Origin: Rhynchosporium graminicola
Lineage: Eukaryota; Ascomycota; Leotiomycetes; Helotiales; Ploettnerulaceae
DNA length: 64,000 nt
Direction of reading: 5' to 3'
Assembly: GCA_900074885.1 (NCBI GenBank)
Contig: FJUW01000009.1
Coordinates: forward strand, 1 to 64,000
Made by a program: the position numbers and the translations under genes. A model generated the notes under the pieces. That model did not search any database and had not been told where the DNA came from. It saw only the letters and a program-made list of their open reading frames with translations. Numbering within the stretch: position 1 is the first letter of the stretch; every line of letters begins with the position of its first letter. This document shows positions 11,901 through 23,172 of this stretch, piece after piece.

Positions 11901-14900
11901 GAAGGGTCTTAAATGTGGGGGTTTACCTGAGCCTCGCAATCGCAAACGGATATTGTAACGAAATGGACGAGCTTCCTGCACGGACCAGTAAAGGTCATTT
12001 TGGGGATCATTATCTCTCCCACACACGGAAGCGCCCGCTGCGTGTTTGTTGGAGGATTTTGGGACAAGTCTGAGGAAGGAGTCTTGTCTCCAGTTAGTCT
12101 GAGGTTCACTTCGCCCTAAGGCGAATCCATTTGTCGGCAGATGCCATTATGACAAGTCTCCATATGTTGGCTTTGGCAGTGTGCCCATCGGTTCAATCGA
12201 GTTCTCTCAAAGCAATGGTCAGCTAAATGGGAGATTCTGAGGTCGGCTGGTACTTGAGTTCGCTCTCGCTGGATTCAATATTTCAGGGTTTTATAGGACC
12301 TCCTCACCGAAGTAAGGTATACCTATGCAATGAATCTCTATCAGACCGTACTTATAGTTTCCCAAACAAGCTTGTTTGGAAAGTGCATAATCCGATTACC
12401 TTTATTTTCGGCTGGGATGCACTCAAACCAGCCTCCCAGATAATGCGTGACATGCAGCGTATCAGCCACCAATTCACAGCCCTACGAAGTGACTGTTTGG
12501 TCGAAATACAGATGACACAACTCCGTGAAACACCAGCCATCATCTAGAACAGGCAAGTAAGGGCTGTGATTTTTTTTGATATGCTCTCCATACCAAGCGA
12601 AGTTAAGATAGATCCGGTCACTGAGAGGTCTGGAATAGGACGACGTGCCGTTTCAGACTCGCTTGAGCCAGCCTCTCTTGGACCATGTTTCCGCATCTTC
12701 CAGGTGGTTGAGAACGTGCCACTGATTTATTCTAGGGATTCTGTGGAAGGTCCAAAGCCATAGCTCGCCACGTCTTACTCAAAGACCTCAAAGCGGCATT
12801 CCGGTAGACGGTGTTGCACAATCGCCGAATACGAATGGATGGCACGGCAGCCCACAGGAGATACTCATGTAATTGCATGACCTCAAAATGAGGTCCAAAG
12901 CCCTCGCTACCGATGTTGGTAATAATGTATAAATGCCACAGTTTTCAATTTCCACTTGGGCACGAGAATACTCTGTGGATAATTTTGCTTCTCGAGGTTG
13001 TGGAGGTGCTTCAACTCGAGGGAAGCAAGAGTTCCCACTCATATTGACATTAGTACAGAATTTCTTTCCGTTGATTCAAGAAGTGATTGGCACTAGCTTG
13101 ATTGTAAAATCTCTGCCAGTTCCCACGGACCAGAAAGGTCGACATGAGATTTTCAGTTTCGCCCAAGGCTATATTGTTTTTGATCTCGCCAAGCCCCTGG
13201 ACAAAGTTAGGCGAGCTGATGTCGATGTCGAGATTTACAGCTCAACCGTAGTCGGCACAGTCTTACGTGCTTACAAAATTGTATTTTGTTGATGGCCCTC
13301 AAGATGCAATTGGGATGATAGGGGAAGTACATGATGTCCCTTACGAGCATGCATCTGTAACCGCAAGGTATCGAGGCTAGGCAAAGTCAACTCTGGCGAA
13401 GCAAACAATTCAACTCAGTTTGCAACATAAGCAGAGTGATCAATTGTATATATGATTTGATAGTATTATTACAATTTGGCAATCTTCTGTGATTACAACT
13501 CGTCATCGAATGGTCATACGAATTCGAAGTCTCGATACAGGCAACGCTCTCTGAGAATTATCCAACTTTTAGCATTGAAGACAGGATTTCAAGACACAGA
13601 AGTCACGCAAACATTAGATGGCTTTACCTGGGTACGTTCCCACTTCGCCAGACAAATTAGTCCTGCCCCCCCATCGAAAGCGAAATGAGTAAGAATATTA
13701 TACTCAGCAAACATGATTTTTTGGAAGGCAGCTAAAAATCTAGGATTCCATGAAGTAATACTCTTGAGATATCGACGTCTAAAAGCCATGCTGACAGCAA
13801 TCAATCTAGACGAGGTTCGGTTTGCCGTTTCAAGACTGTATTGATGTACTGTGCAAGCCCCAAAGTGTGTTCACGGCCATCGTCTCACAACAGAAGCAGA
13901 CCCCCGATTCATAGACTATGTCATGATCTTCGCTGCTGTATATATGCAAAGTCGAGGTTCTCGCAGCTACTCCTTCAAGGTGTATACTTTGGGTTGGGCA
14001 CGAATGGCGGTACGGTATATTCTTGCTGTCTTTCTGGCCGATAAGGGAAGAGTCCAGATAGAATGATGCTACAATGAATTACAGTACAAAAAGAGTCCGA
14101 CGGCGCAGATGGGCAGAGTAATACCCAGGCTATGACGGGATGTAAAGAAAACGGCAAGAGGGAAGAGCGCAAGGAGAGCCAGCTACTCAGTAGGTGGTCA
14201 GACTAGAATGGAGCAAGTACGGAAGCTTCTTACCATTTTAGCGATAATAGGAATAGCAATCAGACGCTTCGGACACCATTGCCTTTAGAACTGCAAGGCG
14301 ACTCTATGTGTACGTCTGCGAAAAGGAATTATGCAGGCACACCATTGACACAATTCGGAGTAAATTCACCTTTCACCGAAGTTGAAATGTTTGATTGTGG
14401 AGATATACAAAAGTTCTTTACTTAGCTTTGACTGCGTTAATGACGCTGTAAGGTGTAAATTTTTTTGATCTATGCTGACAAGATCACACCAACCAGACTC
14501 AAAAAGGGAGATTGAAATTGCCCTCAAGCTTCGTTTTCAAATTGCTAACCAAGACTTACCTGCCATACGGGTGAAAGGGAAGGAGTATACTTCTGGAAAG
14601 GTGTTACTGGCTAACAGATCAAGTTGTAATTCAAGCTTTATGGATCTGGAAATTACACGCAGTGAAGTAATACCTGTGAACTGCTAGAATGGTTGAGAGA
14701 TAATAGGTAGCACAAGCCCTGAAATGTACTTTTCCTACCTTTGAGCAACGCCCAGCGTGTCTGGATCAGTATATGTGTCAGTTGGACTGTGTGACAAGTT
14801 TAGCACAGTGTTATAGCACGCCAGGACTGCAAAGTGGACGAAGGATCGATAAATTCAGTGATTCTAGCAGGAGTCAGTCACTGAATGTCAAGAGAGGAGA

Positions 14901-14960
14901 GGGTGGCTTAAAGTCCCAAAGCCAAAAGGGTGTCATTTCTATCGCCCAGTCCCAAGGTCA
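8941..14960. other. 6-kb gene-poor stretch of normal composition
   Basis: Base composition here is that of the gene island and CpA/TpG are present, but I cannot support any gene. Open frames reach only about 120 residues (for example 11110-11484, 11414-11779 and 12933-13292 on plus, 10754-11029 on minus), overlap each other in conflicting frames and lack splice or domain support. Some minus-strand stretches between 13300 and 9600 stay open for 60-90 codons, which could be remains of one or more decayed genes. I recognise no family in them. A short repeat at 13373-13402 is listed separately. Confidence 0.6.
13373..13402 (+). repeat. Dispersed 30-base repeat, copy 1
   Basis: This starts GAGGCTAGGC and ends GGCGAAGC. 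It matches 43343-43372 at 25 of 30 positions by eye and also resembles 38814-38840. Its role is unknown. It may be the end of a short non-autonomous element. Confidence 0.5.
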
Positions 14961-15947
14961 TCAATCGTGATCTTCCTCTGTGAGACCTGGACAGCCGTCC
15001 ATATCCTTGTCTGGGTATGTAAACTTGCACCAAAAGCAGTAATTGTTCTCTGCCCTCAAATGAAGAACGAGTTTGTGTAGTCGCTCTGCTGGGTCCAATT
15101 CGTTGAAGTCATCCAGCTCAGGATCTTCTTCCTCTAGATCCTCCACAAGAGTATGTTGAGGTCGGTCTTTACCAAGAGCTCTCTTGTCTTCTTTGTCTTC
15201 ATCCGCATCGTCGTATGTCGGCAATCTGGAGAGGCTCTGGTGTAAGTCGTATCGCATTCTCCGATCCCGCTCCTTCTCCTCGCGCTTCCGCACCAGTCCA
15301 CGCCATAGAATGTTGACTTGCTTGAGCGGCTTGCTAGAGATCGTACGCTTTTTGGCACCTTCAGGAACTTCAAAAATTGATGCCTCTGCCTCCTCCCTTT
15401 CTTCATTCATACGTTCTGCAACTCTCATAGCGGCTCCAACCACGCCCTCCAATCTTGCTTCTTCCCGTTCTTTCCGGACCCGTTCTCTGTAGTCACCCTC
15501 CTCTGCTTTAACCCTTTTGGCTTCCCGCTCAAACTCCTCTTGGAATTTGCGCTTCTTCGCTGTGTCCAGACCAATCCCACCCCGATTTTCCTTAATGGTA
15601 ACTCCGATCGGCTCTGTTCTCGCTCCAGCATTATCTTTGCTTCCCAACGCAGTACCCGGCTTGAATCCCATCTTTGCCATCATAGCCAAGCCCTTGCTCT
15701 TTGTTGAGGCGGTGTCTTCGAGCAGTGATTTTGATAGTGCTGCTTCTCTGGCTGACTTGTCTTCCTCTGCAACTTCTGCCTTTGATTTGACCCGTCCTCG
15801 TATCTCTGCCTCGCGCTTTTGACGCTGTCTTCGCTGCATAGAAGTCTCCTTCACGGGGACAGTAGGCTCTGCAATAATCATGTTCATGTAATCATCTTCC
15901 TCGTCTTCTTCGGGGGCCTGACTAGGTGCTGAATCTGGTGAGGCCAT
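14961..15947 (-). CDS. G-patch domain protein, GPATCH11-like
   Basis: This is a 328-residue single-exon protein. The N-terminus is acidic, followed by a long charged region rich in Lys, Arg and Glu. Around residues 85-125 lies a G-patch: LAMMAKMGFKPGTALG, then the glycines of GGIGL. The C-terminus holds a DUF4187-type tail with NYCFWC and a final acidic EEDHD. G-patch followed by DUF4187 is the architecture of animal GPATCH11 (CCDC75) and its fungal relatives. G-patch proteins usually bind RNA or activate DEAH helicases in splicing or ribosome assembly, and the exact partner here is unknown. The start ATG gives MASPDSAPS and is the first in frame. It is transcribed away from the PPR gene, with 1.6 kb between them. 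The family call is firm, the function is inferred. Confidence 0.85.
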   Translation of the reverse strand: MASPDSAPSQAPEEDEEDDYMNMIIAEPTVPVKETSMQRRQRQKREAEIRGRVKSKAEVAEEDKSAREAALSKSLLEDTASTKSKGLAMMAKMGFKPGTALGSKDNAGARTEPIGVTIKENRGGIGLDTAKKRKFQEEFEREAKRVKAEEGDYRERVRKEREEARLEGVVGAAMRVAERMNEEREEAEASIFEVPEGAKKRTISSKPLKQVNILWRGLVRKREEKERDRRMRYDLHQSLSRLPTYDDADEDKEDKRALGKDRPQHTLVEDLEEEDPELDDFNELDPAERLHKLVLHLRAENNYCFWCKFTYPDKDMDGCPGLTEEDHD

Positions 15948-17591
15948 TGTGACGGGAGAATTTGGACTTCAATTCGACTTGATTGAAAACTTGCGAGCAT
16001 ACGACAAGCAATGGCTTGACGTTGGAATGACGTTGGGTCGGTTACGGGGCTATCGACTTTCAGTCGGAAAGGTGATTGTGGCACGTGCGTAAAATCGAAA
16101 CCAGTTTACCGTGACGTGTATATCCTTCCATCGAGTCAATCAAATGCTGAAAACTAACACTATCTGTAGCCAGAAAAAGATACTCTGTTATTGAGGGGTT
16201 TCAAAGAGCCATAAATACTATTCAGCTATCGAATCGCAAAAACTCCCGGAGCTTCAATCGGCGGCCCCGTCCGGGTGAAATCGATACGTAGGTACCTAGG
16301 TAGTCATTCAAAAGTGGAGCTTGGTGAGCTATTAGGTAGGTAGGTACCTTAAATAAAGCGGCGAAATAATTAGCTAAATAAGGCCCCTGTTGAAGCAAAC
16401 AAATCAAATTCCAGTGACGCGTAAGTCTTCGTTACTGCCCATGATGACAATCATGAGCTAATACTGTGCAACAGAGTGGTTAGCGTGTCGTTCTTATATT
16501 CTTCGGGCAACCGATTAATATGATCTTTCATTCTTAAGAAATGCGAAAGTCGTGGTTAGTTAGGTTTCCCTTCATCTGCTAGAGTTATTCTCTGACATGA
16601 CGAAAGGGTTCAATACCCACCTGGAATAATAGAAGGTGTATACTCTCTAGTACCAAACATCCAGACATCTTTTTTGTGCTGAGCTTTTGAAGCTTGAATT
16701 CCTCATCCATCAAATTTATTATTTTTGTTTTTTGTTTTTGTTTTGCGATCCAACAAAACTAAGCGAATAAGTGCTCTCAGTTATGAAGTTGAGTTACTAG
16801 ACACATCAGTAGTCGAATGCTGAATGTTAATGAACAGCCTGGGTTTCAGGTTGGCTAGTCACATACTTGACGCAAGACTTACATTTCATATCATCTCCGA
16901 TTACAACAGCACTCACTTCCTTAAAATATACGAAGTGTAGTGGACACTGACATGAAATCCATACTTCTTACTGCGACCAGTCTTTCTTTCTCCAACAGTT
17001 CTCTAAATGCCCGAACTGTGTTCGACTGATATTTCTTTATATAAGCTACCCCCGCTAGAAAGCTCATCTACTGCATGATACATATTGCTTCAGCTTTCAA
17101 AATGAGGTCTGTATACAACACCAATATGTAACCACGTGTTGAAAGCCGAGTACCGAGACAGTCTGGTAGTCAGCCTAGGGATAGGAGAAAGAAGTATAGT
17201 TCAATAATAGTGATACGAAGGAGTATCTCCTGTTGGTCGGAATATGAACTGAAGGTAAGTTATGCTACAGATCTTCATCGCATTGCCCGTCCCATTACGA
17301 CACTTTCGCGTAACACTGACATGATAGAGAGGGAACCTTTAAATGACGTTGTTTTGCAAGAGCTTACAAGATTTCTTTTCAAATTCAGTGAGGGTTATCC
17401 CAAACCATATTGCAGATTCCAAGTGCCCTGGTCATAGGACGTGTTACAGCTAATTCAAGCCGAACAAAGAAAACTTGACGCCGTCCATGTCGCCAGCCGG
17501 CTTTGTAAATTGGATATCGAGATGGGAGAATCTACACGCTATCAGAAGTCTATTTTACATTCCAACGAGCTTTGCACTACACTAAACAATC
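15948..17591. other. Intergenic, promoter of the G-patch gene and 3' flank of the PPR gene
   Basis: No gene is seen. It holds TAGGTACC-type palindromic motifs at 16285-16301 and 16333-16350, about 340-400 bases upstream of the G-patch start. There is also a T-rich run near 16718-16742. Open frames at 17210-17437 and 17441-17677 are short and overlap the end of the PPR gene. Confidence 0.6.
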
Positions 17592-20441
17592 CTACATACT
17601 CCTCGTATCATCCTCCCAAGCCGGACAATCAGGCACACCCATCAGCGTCGCAGTCTGTTGCGACTTCTGAGCAGTAATCTGACCTGCCTCTGAAGAAACC
17701 TGACGCTCCGCAAACTTTAGCAAGTCCAATAGTATCTCGAGGGCCTCCTCCTTTAGAGCCCGACCCTTCAGCGTTGTCAGGCTAACACCTTGTTGCACCA
17801 AGGATTTCTCACGTTCATCCTTCAATTGTCGCAAGATGTTCGCAACCGACGCTATCCTTGCTTGAGTAATTGACGAATTTGTGTTTAGACGGACTTTTTT
17901 CTTCCCAAGCTCAGACATCAAACCGAGCCTCGACAGTTGAAGTACCACAATGCGCGCAGTCTCTGAATCGGGGTATGCATCGAAATGTCTCTGCAGGGCA
18001 CGTATAGCTACAGCCGTTCCAGGCAGGTCTTGAGCGATACTGAAAGTCTGGACGATCAACCTGTACAAGTCTTGAGGAAACTTCTCGGTCGTTGGCTTCG
18101 GCAGCTTTGATACCATATCTGCAAACAAATTTCGACACCTGTGATAGCGTTCAGAGCTTGAAGGCCTATTGCGACCTCTCATAGGTTCGACTTCTTTTTT
18201 CAAGAGTCCCCATAGAACCTTATATGTATTGTAATCCGGACTAATACCCTGCTCCTCTGTTGCTGTTTGGTAAGTTTCTAGGGCGGAGTCCTTATCGTGG
18301 GCTCTTCTGTTGGTCAACAGGAGCTCATTCATGAACTGTGTGTTGGGTGGTATGCCCGACTTCTCGAAAGCTTCAAGGAGATCTCCCATGCGATGCGCCT
18401 TTTGCCGCCGCCTGTATTGCGAGAGGAGAACGCTAAATGTTTCAATCGTCGCTGACGGGGTGGGTGTAAGAATCCGAGTGGATGGGAGATCTGTCGATTC
18501 GACGGGACGAAGACGAAGTCGAGAATCAAGGCGGCGCTGCCGAAGTAATCGTTGTTTAACGAAGTCGTTCCGGGCCTGTATCATTCTCCAAGCCATATCT
18601 TCGGCCAGAGCTCTGTTTTTTTCGGATCCTTCCCGAAACCAAGCACCGATGAGGCCATTCATTTGTATAGGACTAGGTACAATTTGACGATCAATCATCA
18701 ATTCGAGGACTTTCTTTGCACCGTCAAGATCTCCGTTACCAATAAGCTTTTTCATCCACTTCCCCATGAAGAACTTGTTGCTCATGCGAGCTGGAAGCTT
18801 ACTCAAGGCTCGTGGACTTTGCCAGTTTAGCTCATGAGCTACGATTTCCAGCGAATTTAGCTCGTCATGCGTCCCTGTTGCAGCTATATACTGAGAAGTC
18901 GAGTCTTCGGAAGAGGCTGACGATTGACCTGTAAGCATCATATCTATGAAAATTCCCAGGGCCAAGTCAGACTGGTTCGCGTCCAGGAACGAATTTGTGA
19001 TGATGTCGTAGTCCTCCATTGTCATAAACTGACTGTAGGAAACTCTCATCCGGACATATACCGCCCATGCCAGCTTGATAGAAGATTCCGTGTTTTGATG
19101 GAGGTATGCTCGAATTATTGGAAGTAACAGCCGGTATGAGGTCGAAGCTTCGCTCTGCTGTAAGCATAGTACAGCTGCTTTTAGAGCCTTTTCCGGCTCT
19201 CCATGTTGAGCGAGCATGCGAGCCCCTAGTTCCCAGTATTGACTGTCCTTGCGAATGCTTGAATTTTCCCATGACAAGATAGCACGACTCTGATCTCCCT
19301 CTATAAAGGTTGCTTCGAAGTGCATGAGCCGCCTATCATGGTCAAGAAAAACACCCACCCTAATCATATCGTCACCCAATGTCTTCAAATGAGCCCAACG
19401 ATCCAAATTGTGAGATCCTTCGACCTGAAATATATTCCAAAGTTTTATCCATGTCTTCCTGGGTACCGCATGTCCGGCGCTCATGAGCGCATTCCGACAT
19501 AGCGAATATGCCTTCCAGACTTGAAGCAGGTGACTCTTGTCTGCTGCCCCCGTTGCTCGTAACACTGTACGCTTCCCTCTCTTGCTCCGCCCAGCAGTTG
19601 GCTTCATCCTGAGCGCATCGTTTAATTGCTGAACTCGATAATGTTGCGCAACAGGAAATTCGCTGACAGGTATGTACACGTCTTCGGTAATCTTCACATC
19701 CTCAGCCACAGAGTCTAGCTGGGATGGTGTTCGGCATAAGTCTAGACCAGGTTGGAAACTGGGTGTCGCATAGGAACTGTCTATGGGAGCTATAGTTCTA
19801 TTAGCAAGCATTCTCAGGTAAAAGAGTAGTCGAGCAATACCAGAATCTGATGTCTCTAGAATCCTATTCCTGAGTCGTGTACGATCAGCTTCAGACATAT
19901 TTGCCAGATCTGCGCATTCCATTGCCAGTATCTCAGCTCTCAGATTATCAGCCAGCGGACTGCTCCCTGCATTACCACCCATCAAACTCTCTAGCATGAC
20001 TTCGGTATCCGACTTCAGGTCTTCTAGATCTTTTTCCATGGCATCGAGTGTATCTCCATCAGCATCGTCCTCTACCTCCTTCCGGACTCCATCTGGGGTT
20101 TCATCGAAATATCTGACGGCGGATTTTGGCACCCCACCAGGTGTTGAAGCCCCATGCTCAGCGGCATCTATCCGCCTTGCCCGGATCTCTTCCTCCAATG
20201 TCTTCAGAATCGATTCTTCGTCGAATTCAGCTTCATCTTCTACTTGGTCTTCGACTTGTGGATCTTTGAAGTCCGGTGTAGGGTGTATCGCCCCTTGACG
20301 CCTTGAATGGACAGTTTCCGTTGATACACTCCGTATTGCCCATGGTATCCGTGGTCGTGGGGGCCCCTTTAATTTCAATGTACACGACTGGCACACAAAT
20401 CCTCGTATTTTGGAAGCCAGAAGATGTTGTGGAGGCGGCAT
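17592..20441 (-). CDS. Large mitochondrial PPR-like protein
   Basis: From the first ATG (20441, MPPPQHLLAS) the protein has 949 residues in one exon. The frame stays open upstream to a GTG at 20534, but an ATG start followed by a basic, Arg-rich leader (KIRGFVCQSCTLKL...RIPWAIRSVSTE) looks like a mitochondrial presequence. A CxxC pair sits at its start. Acidic segments follow. From about residue 300 to 850 there are repeated helical hairpins of pentatricopeptide type, for example GDLDGAKKVLELMIDRQIVPSPIQ and the run around EAFEKSGIPPNTQFMNELL and TATEEQGISPDYNTYKVLW. Such proteins bind organelle RNA and act in processing, stability or translation of mitochondrial transcripts. I cannot name the ortholog. 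It is divergent from ORC3, with only 130 bases between start codons. Confidence 0.82.
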   Translation of the reverse strand: MPPPQHLLASKIRGFVCQSCTLKLKGPPRPRIPWAIRSVSTETVHSRRQGAIHPTPDFKDPQVEDQVEDEAEFDEESILKTLEEEIRARRIDAAEHGASTPGGVPKSAVRYFDETPDGVRKEVEDDADGDTLDAMEKDLEDLKSDTEVMLESLMGGNAGSSPLADNLRAEILAMECADLANMSEADRTRLRNRILETSDSGIARLLFYLRMLANRTIAPIDSSYATPSFQPGLDLCRTPSQLDSVAEDVKITEDVYIPVSEFPVAQHYRVQQLNDALRMKPTAGRSKRGKRTVLRATGAADKSHLLQVWKAYSLCRNALMSAGHAVPRKTWIKLWNIFQVEGSHNLDRWAHLKTLGDDMIRVGVFLDHDRRLMHFEATFIEGDQSRAILSWENSSIRKDSQYWELGARMLAQHGEPEKALKAAVLCLQQSEASTSYRLLLPIIRAYLHQNTESSIKLAWAVYVRMRVSYSQFMTMEDYDIITNSFLDANQSDLALGIFIDMMLTGQSSASSEDSTSQYIAATGTHDELNSLEIVAHELNWQSPRALSKLPARMSNKFFMGKWMKKLIGNGDLDGAKKVLELMIDRQIVPSPIQMNGLIGAWFREGSEKNRALAEDMAWRMIQARNDFVKQRLLRQRRLDSRLRLRPVESTDLPSTRILTPTPSATIETFSVLLSQYRRRQKAHRMGDLLEAFEKSGIPPNTQFMNELLLTNRRAHDKDSALETYQTATEEQGISPDYNTYKVLWGLLKKEVEPMRGRNRPSSSERYHRCRNLFADMVSKLPKPTTEKFPQDLYRLIVQTFSIAQDLPGTAVAIRALQRHFDAYPDSETARIVVLQLSRLGLMSELGKKKVRLNTNSSITQARIASVANILRQLKDEREKSLVQQGVSLTTLKGRALKEEALEILLDLLKFAERQVSSEAGQITAQKSQQTATLMGVPDCPAWEDDTRSM

Positions 20442-20571
20442 AAGGGCGATGTCTGGATGTAGAGGACGAGGCTGAGAACTTTTTCTTCTTTGAATCAGCG
20501 CTGAACGAGGCGCTTTGACGCGACTTCGCGTCACATCAGATCTCTCGAACTCAGCACCGAACCAAAACCTA
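20442..20571. promoter_or_regulatory. 130-base bidirectional promoter (PPR gene / ORC3)
   Basis: The start codons of the PPR gene (minus, 20441) and ORC3 (plus, 20572) are 130 bases apart, so both promoters and 5' leaders share this segment. No TATA box is evident. Confidence 0.6.
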
Positions 20572-22998
20572 ATGTCAGAAATCGACGAGCAGGTCAGCCA
20601 TATAGGCTTTGATGCTGAAGATCACCAGGTATGCTATGGTTTTGTATCTCATAAATTTCAAGCTAAAGAAACATAGATAGCCTATGTCTACAACCCAGCT
20701 AAAGCTGACGATGAACCCCTTACGCGGCCAAGCAAAAGGAGGAAAGTAGCCAAAACCAGAATCAGTGCTGCAAAGGATGCGCAGGCCAAACTTTTTAGAT
20801 TCGACTGTCTTATCAATGGTCTCGAATCTCAAGAATGTGCAGATCTAAGGCAGACTTTGTTCGAAAATTCGTGGTCGGCAACTGAGGTCAGGATTCAGGT
20901 ATGCACATTGAATCTATAGCAGGGCAGTCGCTAATGATACATAGTCAATATTAAATGAAGCAAATGAAGATACCTTGACAGAAGTCACTACTTTCATAAA
21001 CGCATCTTATTCTAAAAGGTAGATCTCATCCTAATGTTGAGTCAGTCCTTGGTTAATCGAGAGAAGGCAAGCAGAAAAAGTGCCGACTGGGTTCGTGGTA
21101 ACAGGACCCAACATCACATCTCAGGGGCTTCTTTTCAACCAACTTGCCGCACATTTGAAATCCGAAGTCAATGGGCCAGTAGTCATCTTACGCTCAGGGG
21201 ATGCCTCAAATCTGAAAGCAATTCTAAAGCAGCTTCTTCGGGATGCTACTAATCAGAAGCTGAGCATGAATGATGATGAGGACATCTCAGCTCACAAAGA
21301 TGTAGGGAATTTGACAGAACAGCGTATGAGACGAAGTTCCTGACTCACTTAGGGCCGCAAACTGCTGAACTACGATCTGGAGATTCTTCACGAACACGTA
21401 GAAAGCCATGGTAGCCAAGCTGTGGTAATTGCTTTCCAAGACAGCGAAGCCTTTGACTCGAATCTCATGGCGGATCTCATAAGCCTGTTCAGGTATGACT
21501 GCAATACAACAACGAATTTCCGATCTAATGTTCTCAGTTCCTGGAGCGATCGAATACCATTTTTACTACTATTCGGTATTGCTACTTCCGTCGATCTCTT
21601 CAATGAAAGGCTCTCGCGATCAGCAAGTCGATCCTTGAAAGGTCGAAAATTTGATGTCGAACAGACCAGTTCCCAGCTTGAGAGGATTTTCCAAACAGCT
21701 GTCTCCGGCGCTGAAGCATCTTTGCGACTAGGTACCAAACTGGTCTCTGAATTAATCGAAAGACAACAAGACCATTTTCAGAGTGTGCAGTCATTTGTAG
21801 AAGCGCTAAAGGTAAGTTTTAAAACCCATCATGCTGACCACCACTAATAAAGCAGTACTCTTACATGTGCCATTTTTACGGAAACCCATTGAGTATCCTC
21901 AATGATGTATCTACGAGTTCATCACTCTCAAAGCTTCTCCAGTCCCCTCATTTTGAATTGATACGCATGCTTCCATCATTCAAGAGTCTCATTGAAGGCT
22001 TGGTCGAAGCCGGAGATATGGATCAAGCTCACGAACTCCTCAAAGATGACAACATTCTTCTCCAAAAAGTCACCGACAGTCTTGAGTCTAGGAATTCTGA
22101 CATTCTCCGAATTTTGAGAGCTATGCACATGGCGGTGACTTGTTTTCCAGAGCCAGTTCCCGTAATCGAACTTTACATGACCACGTTCGAAGGCAAATTA
22201 AGCGAATCAGATCTTGTGAAGTCAGTCCTCGAGAACATCAAGCGTATGGCACCTGAAGACTTCATCAACTTCATTCGAACAGCAATTGAGTCTACCAAGA
22301 CAGGGTCAATTGAAAAGGACCTCGTTGGCTGGATGGAAGAAGAACCTGCATTTATACGAGACCTCTCCGAGATACAATCTCAAGTTTCGTCAATACTCGA
22401 GGACTCACAGGAGAGCGGTAGACCAGTCCGGAGCAGCTACGCGATCCATAGTACCGGGGTCAGAACAACCGTTATCGCACAACGAGTGCAGCTCAGCTAC
22501 GAGAAGTCGTCCTTATCCAACCAAGACAAAGAATTTACAGCCCTGGTAGACCGTCTTTCCCAGCTACTAATATCTTACTTCACGCTCGAGAGCCCCCAAA
22601 ATATGTTTCTGAACGAAGTATGGCTCTTCAATTCTACGTCACCGTACCGCGATTACTTCACACCTCGTCCGAGAGCAGTCATCGAACGTGCTCTTTCTGC
22701 GCCTTACGATTACCTGAATTGTGAATGCTGTGAGGCTGTGGAAGGACTGTCGTCTACCCATCCTGCTACTGCACTTTTGTATCAGATGTATCTGGAGACC
22801 GGTTTATTGATCAATATCTACGATTTGTGGTCAGCGTTTTTTGAGATGCTTAACGGTGGCGAGGAGCAGAAGATGGATGAGAGGGATGCGTTGGTTTTGT
22901 TCTATAGAGCTCTTGCAGATTTGAAGTCGTTGGGTATGGTGAAGCAGAGTAAGAAGAAGGCGGATCACTTAGCGAAGTTGGCATGGAAGGGACTTTGA
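20572..22998 (+). CDS. ORC3: Origin recognition complex subunit 3
   Basis: Seven exons: 20572-20628, 20677-20898, 20945-21018, 21067-21301, 21353-21492, 21538-21811 and 21856-22998. These give 714 residues with all phases matching. Introns are 44-51 bases. The 21302-21352 intron starts GTAGGG and has a CTGAC branch point close to its end. Landmarks are KRRKVAK (basic patch near the N-terminus), PTGFVVTGPN (around residue 123, the AAA-like fold of ORC3 without a Walker A), NYDLEILHEHV, AVVIAFQDSEAFDS, DRIPFLLLFGIATSVDLF, FDVEQTSS and YMCHFYGNPLS. A C-terminal winged-helix-like region ends in KKADHLAKLAWKGL. ORC3 is part of the six-subunit complex that binds replication origins and helps load the MCM helicase. 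The match to fungal ORC3 is strong. Confidence 0.92.
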
Positions 22999-23172
22999 AT
23001 GTACAATACAATCGAGGAAATTAGATTTTCCAAAAAGCAACAAGTTAACATTTAAACCAAAGTCTATCAAGTCCAAAAGCAAGTAAGAAGCCAACCAGCT
23101 ATATCGCATGCAAAGCTCAAAAGAAAAAGTAACATCATCCCACAAGTTTCATCACGCCAGGTGGGTAAGTAT

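Noticed and set aside
12933..13292. 119-residue plus frame in the gene-poor stretch
   Set aside because: No domain or splice support, and the minus strand is similarly open over part of it.
16460..16625. Possible tRNA: GTGGTTAGCGTG resembles an A box and GGGTTCAATACCC resembles a T arm
   Set aside because: The two are about 140 bases apart, the T stem pairs only 3 of 5 bases, and no acceptor stem could be found.
20442..20534. Upstream extension of the PPR gene to 20534
   Set aside because: It would start with GTG. The ATG at 20441 gives a proper mitochondrial leader.
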